NCBI RefSeq assembly: GCF_000005505.3
Contig: NC_016131.3
Location: forward strand, 3,472,001 to 3,536,000
Reading direction: 5' to 3'
DNA length: 64,000 nucleotides
Source of the DNA: Brachypodium distachyon
Lineage: Eukaryota > Streptophyta > Magnoliopsida > Poales > Poaceae
Shown: positions 1 to 11,527 of the stretch, in pieces
How positions within the stretch are numbered: position 1 is the first letter of the stretch
Layout: each line of letters starts with the position of its first letter
The notes under the pieces: generated by a model
Database searches by the model: none
What the model was told of the DNA's origin: nothing
What the model saw: the letters and a program-made list of their open reading frames with translations, nothing else
Program-made: the position numbers and the translations under genes

Positions 1-251
1 TCCTCCAATCACTTCATAATGTTTCAAAACTCAGCACGTGCATCCAGCCTATCATATCTTCATTTCTTGAGCCAGGCGCGCTATGATTTGATACAGATCA
101 ACTTGATGATCCTTTAGGATTTGATTCCAAGACCTCTTGTGCTAAGTGCTACCCCATTAGATATATGGCTGGTTAATTAACTAACCACGAGGGTCCAGCG
201 AATACAAGTGCGCCACGTAAGAGCGGAGGAATGATAAACTGGGAGATGCAT

Positions 252-493
252 GCTTCCCGTCTTTTATATTTTGTCGTAAATCAAACATTTTTAGATTTAA
301 TTAACTTCGTTAAAAAGAGTAACAACATATATGACATCAAACCAGTATAATTATAAAACTAAATTTCAAAACGGATCTAATTATACTAATTATGTTATGA
401 ATGTTGCTACATTTTTTAATAAAATTGGTCAAAATTTCATATTTTTGACTTACGACAAATCTAAAGGTACACTTATTTGTGAACGGAGGAAGT
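252..493. mobile_element. Diverged Stowaway-like MITE
   Basis: AT-rich segment whose two ends resemble each other in inverted orientation. The left end reads TTCCCGTC followed soon by TTGTCGTAAATCAAA. The reverse complement of the right end reads TTCCTCCGTTC and later TTGTCGTAAGTCAAA. The Stowaway-type terminal motif (CTCCCTCCG) is recognisable but eroded. Non-coding. The boundaries are approximate because the target-site TA cannot be fixed on the left. Confidence 0.45.
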
Positions 494-1658
494 ACAACTA
501 AGTACTCTTTCTTTCTTTTATTTATTTATTTATAAGGTGTTCTACCTTTGTCTTACCTCATTTTTTTTTATTTTGATCACATCTATAAAAATCTATCAAC
601 ATTTATGACTAAAAATAAGTTTTGTTAAATGAGAGAGATGCCTGGTTGGGACGCAGACAGAGCAAGGACGACACAACAAGAAATTAACAGGACGGGCCAA
701 AAGAAAATGAAGTTAATTAACACGACGTAAACTAAGCAACAACAAGCAGCTGGAGTACTAGTATGCCAGCAGTTGTGTCCTCGATCTCTTAAATCTTAAT
801 AATGGTCAGGTCTCAGGAAACTTCCGTGGCCGTCCCTTTGCCTGTTCCCTGTGTCCTTGGAGCCCGGCTGCCCGAGCACGTGCTAGCTTAAGCTTAATTA
901 AGCTAGCTGGGGTCGGAGCTAGCCATGATTAGCGCTTTGCTGGCAGTTAAATTAACTAACAACCTGATTGATTAGTGGCAGTTAATTTAGCCCTCAGGAC
1001 GGTGGCAAAAGCTCCTGGTGGTCTCCGCATGGCATGTGGATTCGAATGGCTCCACGAGGTTCGTTACAACGGCTACAGACATTAGGATCATAACGGCTAC
1101 GATAATTTGTAATTAAACAAGTGTAATTTGTCAAAGATCTCTTTAAAAGAATGTGCTCAGGGCATTGCCACCATCATGTATGGACGGACTCACTGATCTC
1201 GACTGTGCTCATTGGTTGTTAATTAATTTACCATTCAGCCAAGGCCCAAGGTTGTTGTTACTGAGGATTGCTATTCCAGTTGATTGAGAAATATTTATTC
1301 ACAAATTGAGCAAGTTGTACATGATTGTCAGTTTCTCACAATTGCAACCGCCTGATTTTAGTTAGAAATCAATGCTTGAGATCGCAGATTTCGAAATAAA
1401 AATTCTAAATCGGTTTAGAAATAGACACTCTCGTCGTCATGCTGGTGTCCATGATTATCTTCTTTTAAATGGTGTGTGCTATTCTTGTTTCAAAATAAAA
1501 ATTTCTTCATTTTTGGCAACAAGAATAAAAAAGTTGGTTAAATATCAATATTGCCATTCCGCCGGGTGAAGAGAAGGGGAGTAGGCACCGATGGGAGAGG
1601 AGGGGAGGATGCGAAACCGAGGAACCTAGAAGGAGAGGAGAGGAGACATACACATTGA
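494..1658. other. Intergenic, no gene seen
   Basis: Moderately AT-rich DNA with frequent TTAATTAA stretches. The only open frames are short (for example 1372-1569) and match no family I know. No RNA gene or mobile-element ends were recognised, apart from the MITE starting at the right edge. Confidence 0.4.
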
Positions 1659-1902
1659 GGCCCTATTCGGTTTGCAGGAATCTCATATGATTTTTACAGG
1701 ATTTCAACCCTTAGGAATTTTTCCTATGTGTAGGATTCGTTTTATAGGAATAGAAGTGTTAGATTCCTAAGGATTGAGTTCAAATTGGACTAATTCCTAA
1801 GGATTCTAAGCATTAGGTAGGACCTCATTTTAAATTCCTAAGGATCCAATTCTCTACTTTTTCTATCCCTATGGTTTCAAATTCCTATGAACCAAATAAG
1901 CC
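1659..1902. mobile_element. Tourist/Harbinger-like MITE
   Basis: A 244-bp non-coding element. Its ends are inverted repeats: GGCCCTATTCGGTTT on the left against GGCTTATTTGGTTC (reverse complement of the right end). The tetranucleotide TTGA directly flanks both sides (1655-1658 and 1903-1906), consistent with a target duplication. The interior repeats a TTCCTAAGGATT motif several times in both orientations, giving a strong fold-back. A hAT-type MITE is an alternative class. Confidence 0.6.
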
Positions 1903-2218
1903 TTGAAAAAAAAAGTTGGGCCATGATTAGTCAGTTGCATACTTAATTGGGATCTTATGGAAGAAAAGGGACCTTGCTCGATGCCCAGTTAGGTTAATCT
2001 CGTTTTTTTTGCAGGGTAGGTTAATCTTGTGTAACTAAGAGTGTGACAAACATTGTTCCAAACTTAACACGTTTCACCACATTCTTTTGTCTTCAGAACT
2101 ACCTTGTGTACGATAAGTCAAGTACCATGTTTGTACAATTAGATGAGTTAACAGCGATTAGAAACAACAAAGTTGTGGTCAATGAGTCAATGGCTGATGT
2201 GATGTGTCTTAACTACTA

Positions 2219-2312
2219 CTCCCTCCGATTCATAAAAAGTGTCGCCCATTTAGTAGAAAATTTGTACTAACTTTTTACAAAATGGGCGGCATTTTTTATG
2301 AACCGGAAGGAG
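2219..2312. mobile_element. Short Stowaway MITE
   Basis: Near-perfect fold-back of 94 bp. The left arm starts CTCCCTCCGATTCATAAAAA and the right arm ends TTTTTTATGAACCGGAAGGAG. The dinucleotide TA flanks both ends (2217-2218, 2313-2314), the target duplication typical of Stowaway/mariner MITEs. Non-coding. Confidence 0.8.
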
Positions 2313-2314
2313 TA

Positions 2315-5274
2315 AAATATATCGTTCGTGATGCACCTGCTTTTGTGTCTTCCTCGCGCTATCTCCATTTATGTGAGATGGTTTGCATTAATTCCCAGGT
2401 TGCCTCTTGCATAAAGCAGACATCACGTTCTAACTTTTCTAGCCGGTCTCTCTTAATTTGAATGGCAATTTGGGTGACGCGGCAAGAAGAGACTTGACCA
2501 CGAGGCATCAATGGAGAAGCATGGTTTCATGTGGCAGTACAATAATCTTTTTGACAGCCACAAGAAATATCCCCGGAAACTCGGGCAAGTCAAATTACCG
2601 TAGCTACTCCCTACACTTTGACCATAGTGAAAAGTATATCACCGAGAGAGCACCCGAGGCAGCACGCAAGTCCATGATCCAATGCATAAATGGCGTGAAG
2701 TCTTTTTTCCACACTCACAGGAAGAAAGAAAGCGTAAGATCGAGCCAGCTGGAGGATATGCACGAATTAAAACATCTTGAATTGAACCAAGTAACCGAGC
2801 TAGTATCTCTAAGCATCCTAGGCCAAGTGCTATAGAGTATTAGATCAGGAGTGTAAACAACTGCACACGTAGAAAACGATGTGGGAAACGTAGTAGCGTC
2901 CGTGCTAAGGGTGCGAAGTTATTCGAGCAGAGCGATACAACACGAGATACGGAGTAGTATGTTTAATTGGAATAGCATATAATTCTTCAGTGACAATGCA
3001 ACAACTCCATGCGAGCACGAAGCCACGAACCAAGGATGATTGTTTTAGAAAATAACTTCAAGTTCGACCTGGGGCGATACGTAAGGAACTTTCAGACGTA
3101 AGGGAAGAATGAAACACTGATGCTTTTTTTCTTCAAAATGTTTTTGAGATTTCCTTATAATTTTAGTAATTTAGGGAGGGGCCTTCCCCGTCTCATAGTT
3201 TTTTTTCCCTACCAAATTCTGTCCAGGTGATTACTCTTTGAAAATATCCTAGCGTGGAGTTGCCCACGAGAACAACCACAGTATTGCCAAGTTGGCATGC
3301 ATTGTCGACATCAAAATTTATTGTGTAGTTCTTGTTTACACAGAGGCATCACTGTGCCTTGAGAGAGAAATCGTTGCATGTCTCTAGCGCTGCGATGGTG
3401 AATGTCAATGCCACGAGATATCGTTTGGGACAGGGAAAAGGTATAAGTTTAGTTTGGGGTGGTGTGGGGCTGGGGTGAAAGGGATTGTGGGTGTGAGCAT
3501 CATTTTGATGTCATATGGAGTATTAGTAAAGTAATTGTCGATCGAAGATTTGTCTTACCCAATAAAATAAAAAATACGAGCCATAAAAATTATGTGAGTG
3601 TAATGGATATAATTTACTGGAAATAAGTTTAATTTTAAAGAGTGAAATAAAAGAGAGAAATAAAATATCTAGAGCTGACCTAATTAACTACTCCAACCAA
3701 GCAAAGAAAACATCTGTCAAGCAAAGAAAGAAAGAAACATAAAAACTACTACAACCAAGCTTAGATTCTCAAACGTACACGCGTGCATAGCTTCATTTTT
3801 GTCTGCATACATCGTACCTGTCCAAATATTCTGAAGTTCCAAACACACGCACACAACTGTGTACCACAAGTAATCCGAGTAAGTTATGCCAGAAAGCTAT
3901 GTTTTGGACTTGGTGCGCCGTCCATTTCCCTCTGGCGTCTGCACGTCGATCTCCCGATCCCCTTCCAAGAGTCCCATCAGCGCACGCACGCATATAGCAT
4001 CCCCAAAACAGCATGCAAATTCAAATTTTGATCCGTCTCGAGATTCTCCTTCTAGTTATCACCTAAAGTTCAAATGGCTGTTGCTGCTGGCTCTGCACGG
4101 TCTGTCTCGATTAAGGTCGTCCCTCCACTCCATTCGGCTTTTTGTTGACTGACTTCACCTCTCAGTCTCGTGCCGTGGTGTAGTCATAATTAACAGATCA
4201 GGATAGGGGAATTACACTCGAAGTGACAGTGACGCCCTGCACGTTTTGTAGGAATTAGCTTACTAGTAGTTTTGTTTATTTAATGGATCCACCTGGTTAG
4301 ATTATCTTCCTCCTTGTCCTTGGCATCCATTAATTATCGTGTTGTGGCCGATCTTGCACTACAAAAGCAATCTCATGGCTCGTGGCGGCTAGCTACTACT
4401 CGTAGAAGATAAAACCCTTAATTCACACACGAGGTGCATGAAACCAAAACCGAGAAAGAGATCGCCACCGATTCCAACCAGGAAAAGGGCGTGGAATTCA
4501 GCTGGATTTGTTCCTATTCCATCGATGAGATCGATGCAAGTCAGTTTCACAAAACGTTAATGACTTTAGCTTTCAGAGTCTAGTCCAAATGTTCTTTTTT
4601 TTAGATGCTAGTCCAAATGGTTGACTCATCGTGTTTGCATGCACGCACGCTTTCGATAGTTTTTTTTTTCTTCACACATTCTCATATTTTAACTGTTTTT
4701 TTCTTCATGTTTACCTTATATTTGTGCTTTGTTCCATTCTTTTAACTCATTTGAAAATAAATTCCCCAACCTGACAGTTTTACACTTTGTAAGATCCGTG
4801 TGACAGTTACAAATTGCCAAACTGAAAATGTTATAAGGCTGTCGTCAATTTGGAAATGAAAATAAGATATCAAATCTCTCTTATTTTAAATCGGATACTT
4901 GTTTTGAGAATTAAATTCAATTCATAGATTTATAATCGAAATTGTAATGCATGAATACCTCTTATACACCTACTCACGCATTTTATGGATTTAAAATTAC
5001 TAGTGCTTATCTCCAGCTTATTATTGAAAGTTGGAAATCTTTATTCTTACCCTAGGTGCTCAATAAACTTGATCCTTAATTTTAGTGGCGACATCCATGG
5101 AAGTTATGCTTATTTCTCTCCATTCAATAATATAAGGCATAATGAGGTTCCCTTAAGACAATGCTTTTGACTATGAATACTATGTTAAAATATGGTTTAC
5201 ATGACATGGAATTGATATCATAGATTCGTTATCAAAAGTGCTTGCTAATAGTTGTGTATTCATATTTCATTACA
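2315..5274. other. Intergenic, no gene supported
   Basis: About 3 kb without a gene I can support. An open frame at 2458-2835 (plus, 125 codons) and overlapping frames at 3783-4152 lack recognisable domains and convincing coding character. Several T-rich and AT-rich tracts are present. Nothing resembles an RNA gene. Confidence 0.4.
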
Positions 5275-5436
5275 GCGAGGCGCCAGTGATGACTTCGTCA
5301 ATCTCTCAAGATATGCCGGTTCAGTCTCTCGGAAGTGGTCATAGGGGTAGGGTGTCCGTGTGTGCGTTCATAGGGATGAGTGTGCGCTCGTGTTGAGAGC
5401 GTCTGCGTTTGTACCGTGTTTCTAAAAAAAAATTAA
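5275..5436 (+). mobile_element. LINE-derived 3' tail
   Basis: Begins GCGAGGCGCCAGTGATG and runs through a GT-rich stretch (GTGTCCGTGTGTGCG) to an A-tract at about 5427. This type of terminal sequence ending in poly(A) is common at 3' ends of truncated plant LINEs. No coding part remains. Identification is from recollection of the pattern, so the family is uncertain. Confidence 0.45.
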
Positions 5437-6362
5437 TAAGTAATTTTTGTTTAAAAACTTGTCTTAAAGAAACTTAATGATATCATGGAACAGAGGAAGT
5501 AGCAACTTAGTACTCAAAGACACTCAAAATTCAAATAATGATGAAGCGATTATCAAAATTCTGTGAGTGCAGCTGCACCCACAAGCTGTAACGTGGTTGT
5601 GAGTTGTAAAGTAAGCTGGTTCAACGCTGTGTATCTTTGCGCCGACAGCCTGCACGCGACAAGTAGGACGGCAGCGAGTTGACACGAGATAACACCGAGA
5701 TAGGCACGGCAACATGACGAGGCGAGCGAAAGAAACCCAAGATATTCCCCCTCTCCCTTCCTATGCGGAGTAGTGCTGATACAACCGGGGGCTCCGGAAT
5801 GTCCCCCTTTTCCACCTTCCACTCTACTATCTCCATGGCCACAACTCCACGAGCCAAGTCTAGGACTGTCTTTAGCACATGATGCAGTGCCTAATTGCAA
5901 GCCTAACCGGTCGAGTCGGGCGGGCATCACACCAACTGCAATGACAGGCCAGCAGCTCCAAACGGAGAGTACTTGAAGGAGCCAGCCACGAGTTAACGAG
6001 GAATCCAGGCCCCCTGATGGGTCCAAAGCTAAGAAGTGACCAGAATGGCACGATCAGACATAAGTAGATAGCACAGTGCAGGCTGGATTTTGTGCGCCGT
6101 AGTTTTTTTTTGTTACTTTCAAAAGAAAAAGCAAGTCTCTGTCTCGTCCTTGAACCGTAACCGACCGCACACAAGGCAGCACTACAGGAGAGAGATGTTC
6201 ACACTTCATTCGCACCCCACAGCTAGCTAATAAGTAGCTATCAGATGATGACCTGAAGCTGATGTGCCGAAAACATCAGATCTCTCGTGAACATGCTCCA
6301 CAATGATAAATGAAGTAATTTAGAGACATGAGCTGCTTGTCAGCTCCGGCCATCACATTTTA
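5437..6362. other. Intergenic, nothing identified
   Basis: GC-balanced stretch with overlapping open frames on both strands (largest 5553-6026, minus, 157 codons). None has a recognisable motif, a clear start context or splice-supported neighbours, so no gene is called. Confidence 0.35.
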
Positions 6363-6613
6363 CTCACCCCGTTTCTTTTTATAAAATGTTCTAGTTTTGT
6401 TCTAAATCAGACTTCTTAGAGTTTGATCAAGTTTATAGAAAAATCTGCCGGCATCTACAATTTTAAATTAGTTCTATCAAATTCCTCATGATATATCTTC
6501 GTAGTATACTTATTTGATATTATAGATATTAATATATTTTCTATGGACTTGATCAAAATTTTACAAGTTTACTTATAAAGTTAAAAACGTCTTATAAAAA
6601 GGAAATGGGGGAG
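6363..6613. mobile_element. Stowaway-like MITE
   Basis: A 251-bp non-coding element flanked by TA on both sides (6361-6362, 6614-6615). The left end CTCACCCCGTTTCTTTTTAT pairs with the right end ATAAAAAGGAAATGGGGGAG. It lies about 170 bp downstream of the SEC12-like gene's stop codon, so it may sit in or near that transcript's 3' end. Confidence 0.7.
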
Positions 6614-6779
6614 TAATATACAAGGCTCCTTAGATTTATCGTGGTTGCATCCACCCATTCATTATCATGCTAAAAAAGATGTGCAAACTAGGATCTGTTG
6701 AAGTACAAAACTCTAATGATACCATGGAATCCATTCTTCAGAAACTCGAGGACCTTGCTCCAGAATCAGCTCCGGGGGG

Positions 6780-9700
6780 TTACAGAAGGGTTGTGTACTT
6801 GAAGAACGTGTAGAAGAGGATCGCTGATGCCCCGAAAAAGCTCAATAGTACCAGCCAAATTTGCCATACTGTATAGAGGGGAAAGCACAGCGGCACTTGG
6901 TAAATATTTATGTAAAACATGCAAGAACGCCATTTGCAGAAACATGGGAGTTTCTGTAGTCTGTACCTTTCCAATCAGCAGGGACGTTGAGCTTTGTGAT
7001 CTCTGCTCCCCATTGGTGCGAGGTGGAGATTACAACCCTGCGATATAAGCAGACATGAGCTAGTGTAACCATTCGGATTTCAGACATTAATTCAGCGCTT
7101 TCAGGTTTTTTGTTTTTGGCAAAATAGTGCTGTCAAGTTTCAAACCTCATAAACCCAGTGAAGAATCCTGTGAGTAATCTCGAAGTAAATAACTTCAGGA
7201 ACTTTGAGCAAATACTGACCTTATTACTAGTTCACGAGTTTGTCAGTGCTTTCAGAAAGACAATTTAAATCTAGAAACTTCTGTTATGTATGATGTAGTC
7301 GATGATTGTTTTTAGCTAAGCAGTTGGGTTCTTTAGTGTTCTCGCTTCCTGTGGCAATAAATTGATCATCATTACCTTTCTGTAGGACAAAATTCAATCG
7401 AGGAAATTGGGGAGCCAAGATGGATCTTCTTGCTCAAGTGAGAAACTTGCATCGTCTTCACATCCACAACACAACAGTCACCATCATGGCTTCCTCTAGA
7501 TACAGATGGAAGATGCATCCATATCAGTAAAACTTCACAGCCAAAGGCTAAAAAAAACCCTTCACAGCCAAAGGAAGACCACGCATCCATGTGGAGATCT
7601 CAGCAGATTTAGACAAGCATGATGAATTTGATGATGAAGACGTAGTACGACACGCGGACAGATACAGATAAGCAGATAAGTCAGTGTCGTTTGATAAAAT
7701 AGTTGTTAATTTTAGAATTTGATAGTAGCATAACAATTACGAGGTGGCCAACCAAAATGTTCTTCAGTCAATTGCACACACTTCAGGTACTTCTGCTACA
7801 ACTAGTATAATTTCTTAATGCTATTTTTTTTTGGAATGTTGTGGAAATGTCTAACCAAATATCATCCATAATTTTGTCAGGGGGACATTTATCAGAATGC
7901 ATATAAATTTCTCTAACTAAACAGTCAACTCAAGAAAGTACTGAACAAGATGGCTGGCTTATGAAAAGTGTGAGAAAGGAAAATCTAGAAATTTGTTTGA
8001 ACTCATTCTTTTTTTTTTCTCGAACACGCCGAGCGGCGTGTCTTTTCCATTAAGAAGAAGGCGCAAGAAGCGCAAGTACAGGCAACAACAAAAACCCCAA
8101 GAGGGGCCAAAAGGAAAACAAAGAAAACAGAAAAAGAAGAAACGGAGAAGAAGAAGAAAAACGCCTTAGGCAACTAAACAAAGAAATTAACAACCATTTA
8201 GGCAACTATACAAGAAGAAAAATTTGTTTGAACTCATTCTTGGAAACAAATAACTACTGTGAATAGGCACGCAAACTTCAGAAATGCAGGTATGCCTTCT
8301 TGAAACACTAAAATATGGCAGTATTTACCACAGTAAATATTATACATGAGATCAACCATCTCATCCACTTACAGTGCGAGATACTTCCCATCCAAGCTAA
8401 CTGAAAGTGTGGAAATAGGCTTTGCCAGAAGTCTTTTGTATCCAATTCTCTTCCAGTTAGTTATGTCCAAAACCATAGTCACATTATCCTTACCTATTTC
8501 AGCAATTAAACAATTGATTAAAGGTGGCCGGTGCAGCATTAATTTTTATTGAAAAGATTACCTTTTACAAGTGTGCAAAACAAGAAAGGTTTAGTTCCAT
8601 CCCTAGAAAAGCAGCAGCACTCAATCTTCTCATCCTGTAAATCAGGGAAGAAATGGAAACAATACTGTCAAACAAATGATTCAGTTTCAGTTATCGAAAA
8701 GTGGAAGTACTATACCGCAGATCTAGTCAAATTTACTAGTGGGGCTCCCCCATCTAGCTTCCATATTCTTGCAGAGCCATCAGTGGATGTCGAGACTAAA
8801 AACTCTGAATCCAAGCTGCATGTAGAAAAATGCACTATATCAGGATCAGAAGATACCAACAATAGCTTTCTAAAGTATGAATGCAGATAGTAATGGCCCT
8901 CAATTGTAACAAGATCTCCTGTGCAAAGGTGTTGCAGTAAAACTATCAAGATACTACCTAACAGCTTTGATATGAGCAGAGTGGTTCATCAAATCCTATT
9001 GATCTGAACAAGTAGGTAATACAGTCAATACACTAGTGAGGTAATAATGCATCTGTCGACTAATGCAAGGTTTTTTCAAAGAAAATTTTATGCCTTTATT
9101 CACCTAATGTCCATGTCTCGGAAGGATTTATGAGCTTTAGGTTCATCCAAAAGCACAGTGAGACTTGGCCATTGAAATATTCTGAGACGTCCATCCTGTT
9201 TTAATGGGAAAAAAAGGGAAGTTTAACAAATCAAATTTGTGATCTGCAGAATCTGAAATTCAGAACTTAATGATAATTTATAGATCAGCAGAGTAAAAAT
9301 ACGTCACAGCTCATTGTTTAAGTTATACCTTGTTAAGAATGAAGTTATGTATCTAACAAAAGACTACATAACTAGCAGCAGACGATAGTTTGATGCTTGA
9401 AAAAATAATAATCAAAGAGCAAGTCAAATAGTAAATTTTTTTTGGAAAGGCTTGATACCTCACCACCTATAGCAAACTTAGCACCATCAGTACTGAATGC
9501 CAAACATCTCTGAGGCCCAACTGATTGGAGAGGTGGACAATCTCTTGAAATAAGGTTGATGCTGAATTCCTCATAGACCAGCTTAAACAGCCTACAAGTG
9601 AGATAAAATGCTGTCTTATCCAGGTAGACTCTTCATGCTTCAGTAAAGAGTACGAAAGAGGGGTACAGGGTACTTGACTGAAGTTGATATAACAGAAGAG

Positions 9701-10571
9701 AACAAGAAAGGGCTTCATTTCTGTTGTCAAGAGCCTGAGGAATAAGCATGCTCTCCTCTCCTACTGACTATTCTCTCAGTAATAGTGAAACACAGTTTCA
9801 AATTTACTGGCAGTCAATTGCATGTTGCAGAGCAAAGCATGTACAAAAACAGCAGACTGACCCTTTGCAGGTGCATTTCAAATGCATCTATCAATCCTAT
9901 TGGTTAAATGTCCAATTCCAGTTTCAGGTGATGATACTTCTGTCACTAAATTCAGAACACTGACAGCATCAACAAGGAGCAAAACAAAAAACTCTGCCAA
10001 CAAAGTTCAAATCAAACCGACCATCTATTAGCCAATGTATTTCTAGGAGACTCGTTAGACATTCAGAAATTTTCAAATATAATACTGAGTCCGAGCTAAC
10101 GAGCGATTCAGCATAGCAAAAAGCGACGAGCCCCTCACCTGCAGCCTTTGGCGGTGGCGCAGACGAACTCGTCGCCGCCGGGGTGCACGGCGATGGCGCG
10201 CGGCGCGTCGGCTCCGTCCTCGCCCATCACGACCCTCAGCTGCAAAATTGAACCCACCGACCGATCGATCAGAGACCCTACCGGCCGTAGTAACAGAACA
10301 GCAAAGCACAGGCGCCGAAACCCCCGATCGAGCTAGAGAGAGGGGGACGGGGGCGGCTCACCAGGGGCTCCTCGGAGGCGAGAGCGGACTTGCTGGCGTC
10401 GAAGGCGAGGAGGTCGAGGAGTGGCGGGGACGAGGCCGCGGCGGCGCGGCCGTACAGCACGAGGAGGCGGCTGGCCGCCGCCCCCCCGTCCCGCCGCCGT
10501 ATCCACGCCCCACAGGTCACCTTCCCGACCAACATCGAGGAGGGAACCTGGCCGCCGCCGCCGCCCGCCAT
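6780..10571 (-). CDS. SEC12-like / PHF1-type WD40 ER membrane protein
   Basis: Ten exons (minus): 10571-10362, 10239-10139, 9591-9459, 9195-9104, 8815-8716, 8634-8562, 8493-8373, 7495-7376, 7037-6967, 6868-6780. All introns are GT-AG and the total is 369 codons. The N terminus carries CGAWIRRR. WD-type blades follow, including IAVHPGGDEFVCATAKG, LAFSTDGAKFAIGGEDG, DSEFLVSTSTDGSARIWK and SVSLDGKYLAL. A single C-terminal membrane segment (IWLVLLSFFGASAILFY) is followed by a short tail. This layout matches the plant SEC12 relatives PHF1 and STL2P. SEC12 is the SAR1 exchange factor for COPII budding; PHF1 helps PHT1 phosphate transporters leave the ER. Which paralogue this is cannot be settled here. 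An upstream in-frame ATG at 10601 would add ten residues. Intron 7 (7496-8372) holds a retroposed insertion. Looks intact. Confidence 0.88.
8011..8219 (-). mobile_element. Retroposed insertion (truncated LINE or SINE) with 22-bp target duplication
   Basis: A 209-bp insert within intron 7 of the SEC12-like gene. It opens with a poly(T) run and the GC-rich CTCGAACACGCCGAGCGGCG, that is, poly(A)-tailed on the minus strand. It is bracketed by an exact 22-bp direct repeat at 7989-8010 and 8220-8241 (starting AAATTTGTTTGAACTC). A long target duplication plus poly(A) is the signature of target-primed reverse transcription. No coding sequence remains. It is inserted in the same orientation as the host gene. 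Confidence 0.75.
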
Positions 10572-11457
10572 TGGAATCAACCAACCGAACGGCAAGTGCA
10601 CTACGATGTTCGCTTCGCGGCTTCTCGAGTTCTATACCTATGTGCTGCGATGAGTCGGGGCATGGGCGGAGAGTGCGACGCGACGGAACCCGTATCGTTT
10701 GGGGGCGGCGGGATATTCTCAGGCCGGCCGCGCGCCGCCAGGGGGCGTGCACGCGTACGCGATCCGATCGAGCGCTCTGGCAACTCCGCCCTGTCGCTGT
10801 CGACATCCATGAGTTCGGCATCCTGCGATCGGATCCCGCCGGAGCCAGCTGCTTCGTGCTCTGCTGCCCATTCCGCCAGCCGCGCGTGGGGGACGAATGG
10901 AATCCGGACGAAGACATATTGGCGCGGATCTATTGATCAAGAGGAGATTGGTAGTAGACTCGTAGTCCAACTAGTGCTCACGCCGTTTGATCCTCAGACT
11001 TTCAAATTGTGACCTGCCGTCGCCTCGTATCTTTTTTTTTTTGAGCTCCTCGTATCTTTTCTTGTACTAGGCACTAGTCACTGTAACCCTATTCTTCCTA
11101 CGTGCACTATTTCGAAGAAAAGAACATATGCATTGTCGAACAAGGATAACTACGCCTATTATGAAAAACGTTTTGCTATAAACTTGATCAAATTTTAGAA
11201 AATTTGACGGTCAATAAAATTTACAAATCCCATATTTTGGCAAAAGAAAAAATATTCGCTACATCAATGTCAGATGAAGATAAAGAGAGCCAAGTTAAGT
11301 TTTCAATAAAAAGTGGTCCAAAAATTTAAAACACACCAGAAGCATTCGAACTTATGTTGACAAGAAACAACATGACTTTGAAGTCACAAGATTATTCTCA
11401 TGTGTTTACATGAATGATGGCATTGCATCATGTACATACATGTAAAATCTACTTAAC
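10572..11457. other. Upstream region of the SEC12-like gene / intergenic
   Basis: GC-rich promoter-proximal DNA (to about 10950) followed by AT-rich spacer. Long overlapping open frames across 10248-11012 on both strands are an effect of high GC next to and across exons 1-2. None is supported as a gene. The part 10790-11000 is repeated at 13770-14110. Confidence 0.5.
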
Positions 11458-11527
11458 TCACGCGGAGCAGCCTCCAGAACCTCCATAAGAGCATTTCGCA
11501 CCTTCGACCGATGTGATAGAGTAACAA

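Noticed and set aside
2458..2835. 125-codon plus-strand frame
   Set aside because: No recognisable domain and no convincing promoter or neighbouring exons; left as intergenic.
4353..4370. CACTACAAAAGC as a CACTA terminus
   Set aside because: No subterminal repeats follow and no matching right end with the same sequence was seen nearby.
5553..6026. 157-codon minus-strand frame
   Set aside because: Low-complexity mixture without motifs, with competing frames on both strands and no splice or promoter support.
10248..11012. 254-codon plus-strand frame over the SEC12-like first exons
   Set aside because: Antisense to well-supported exons 1-2 and explained by high GC; no domain.
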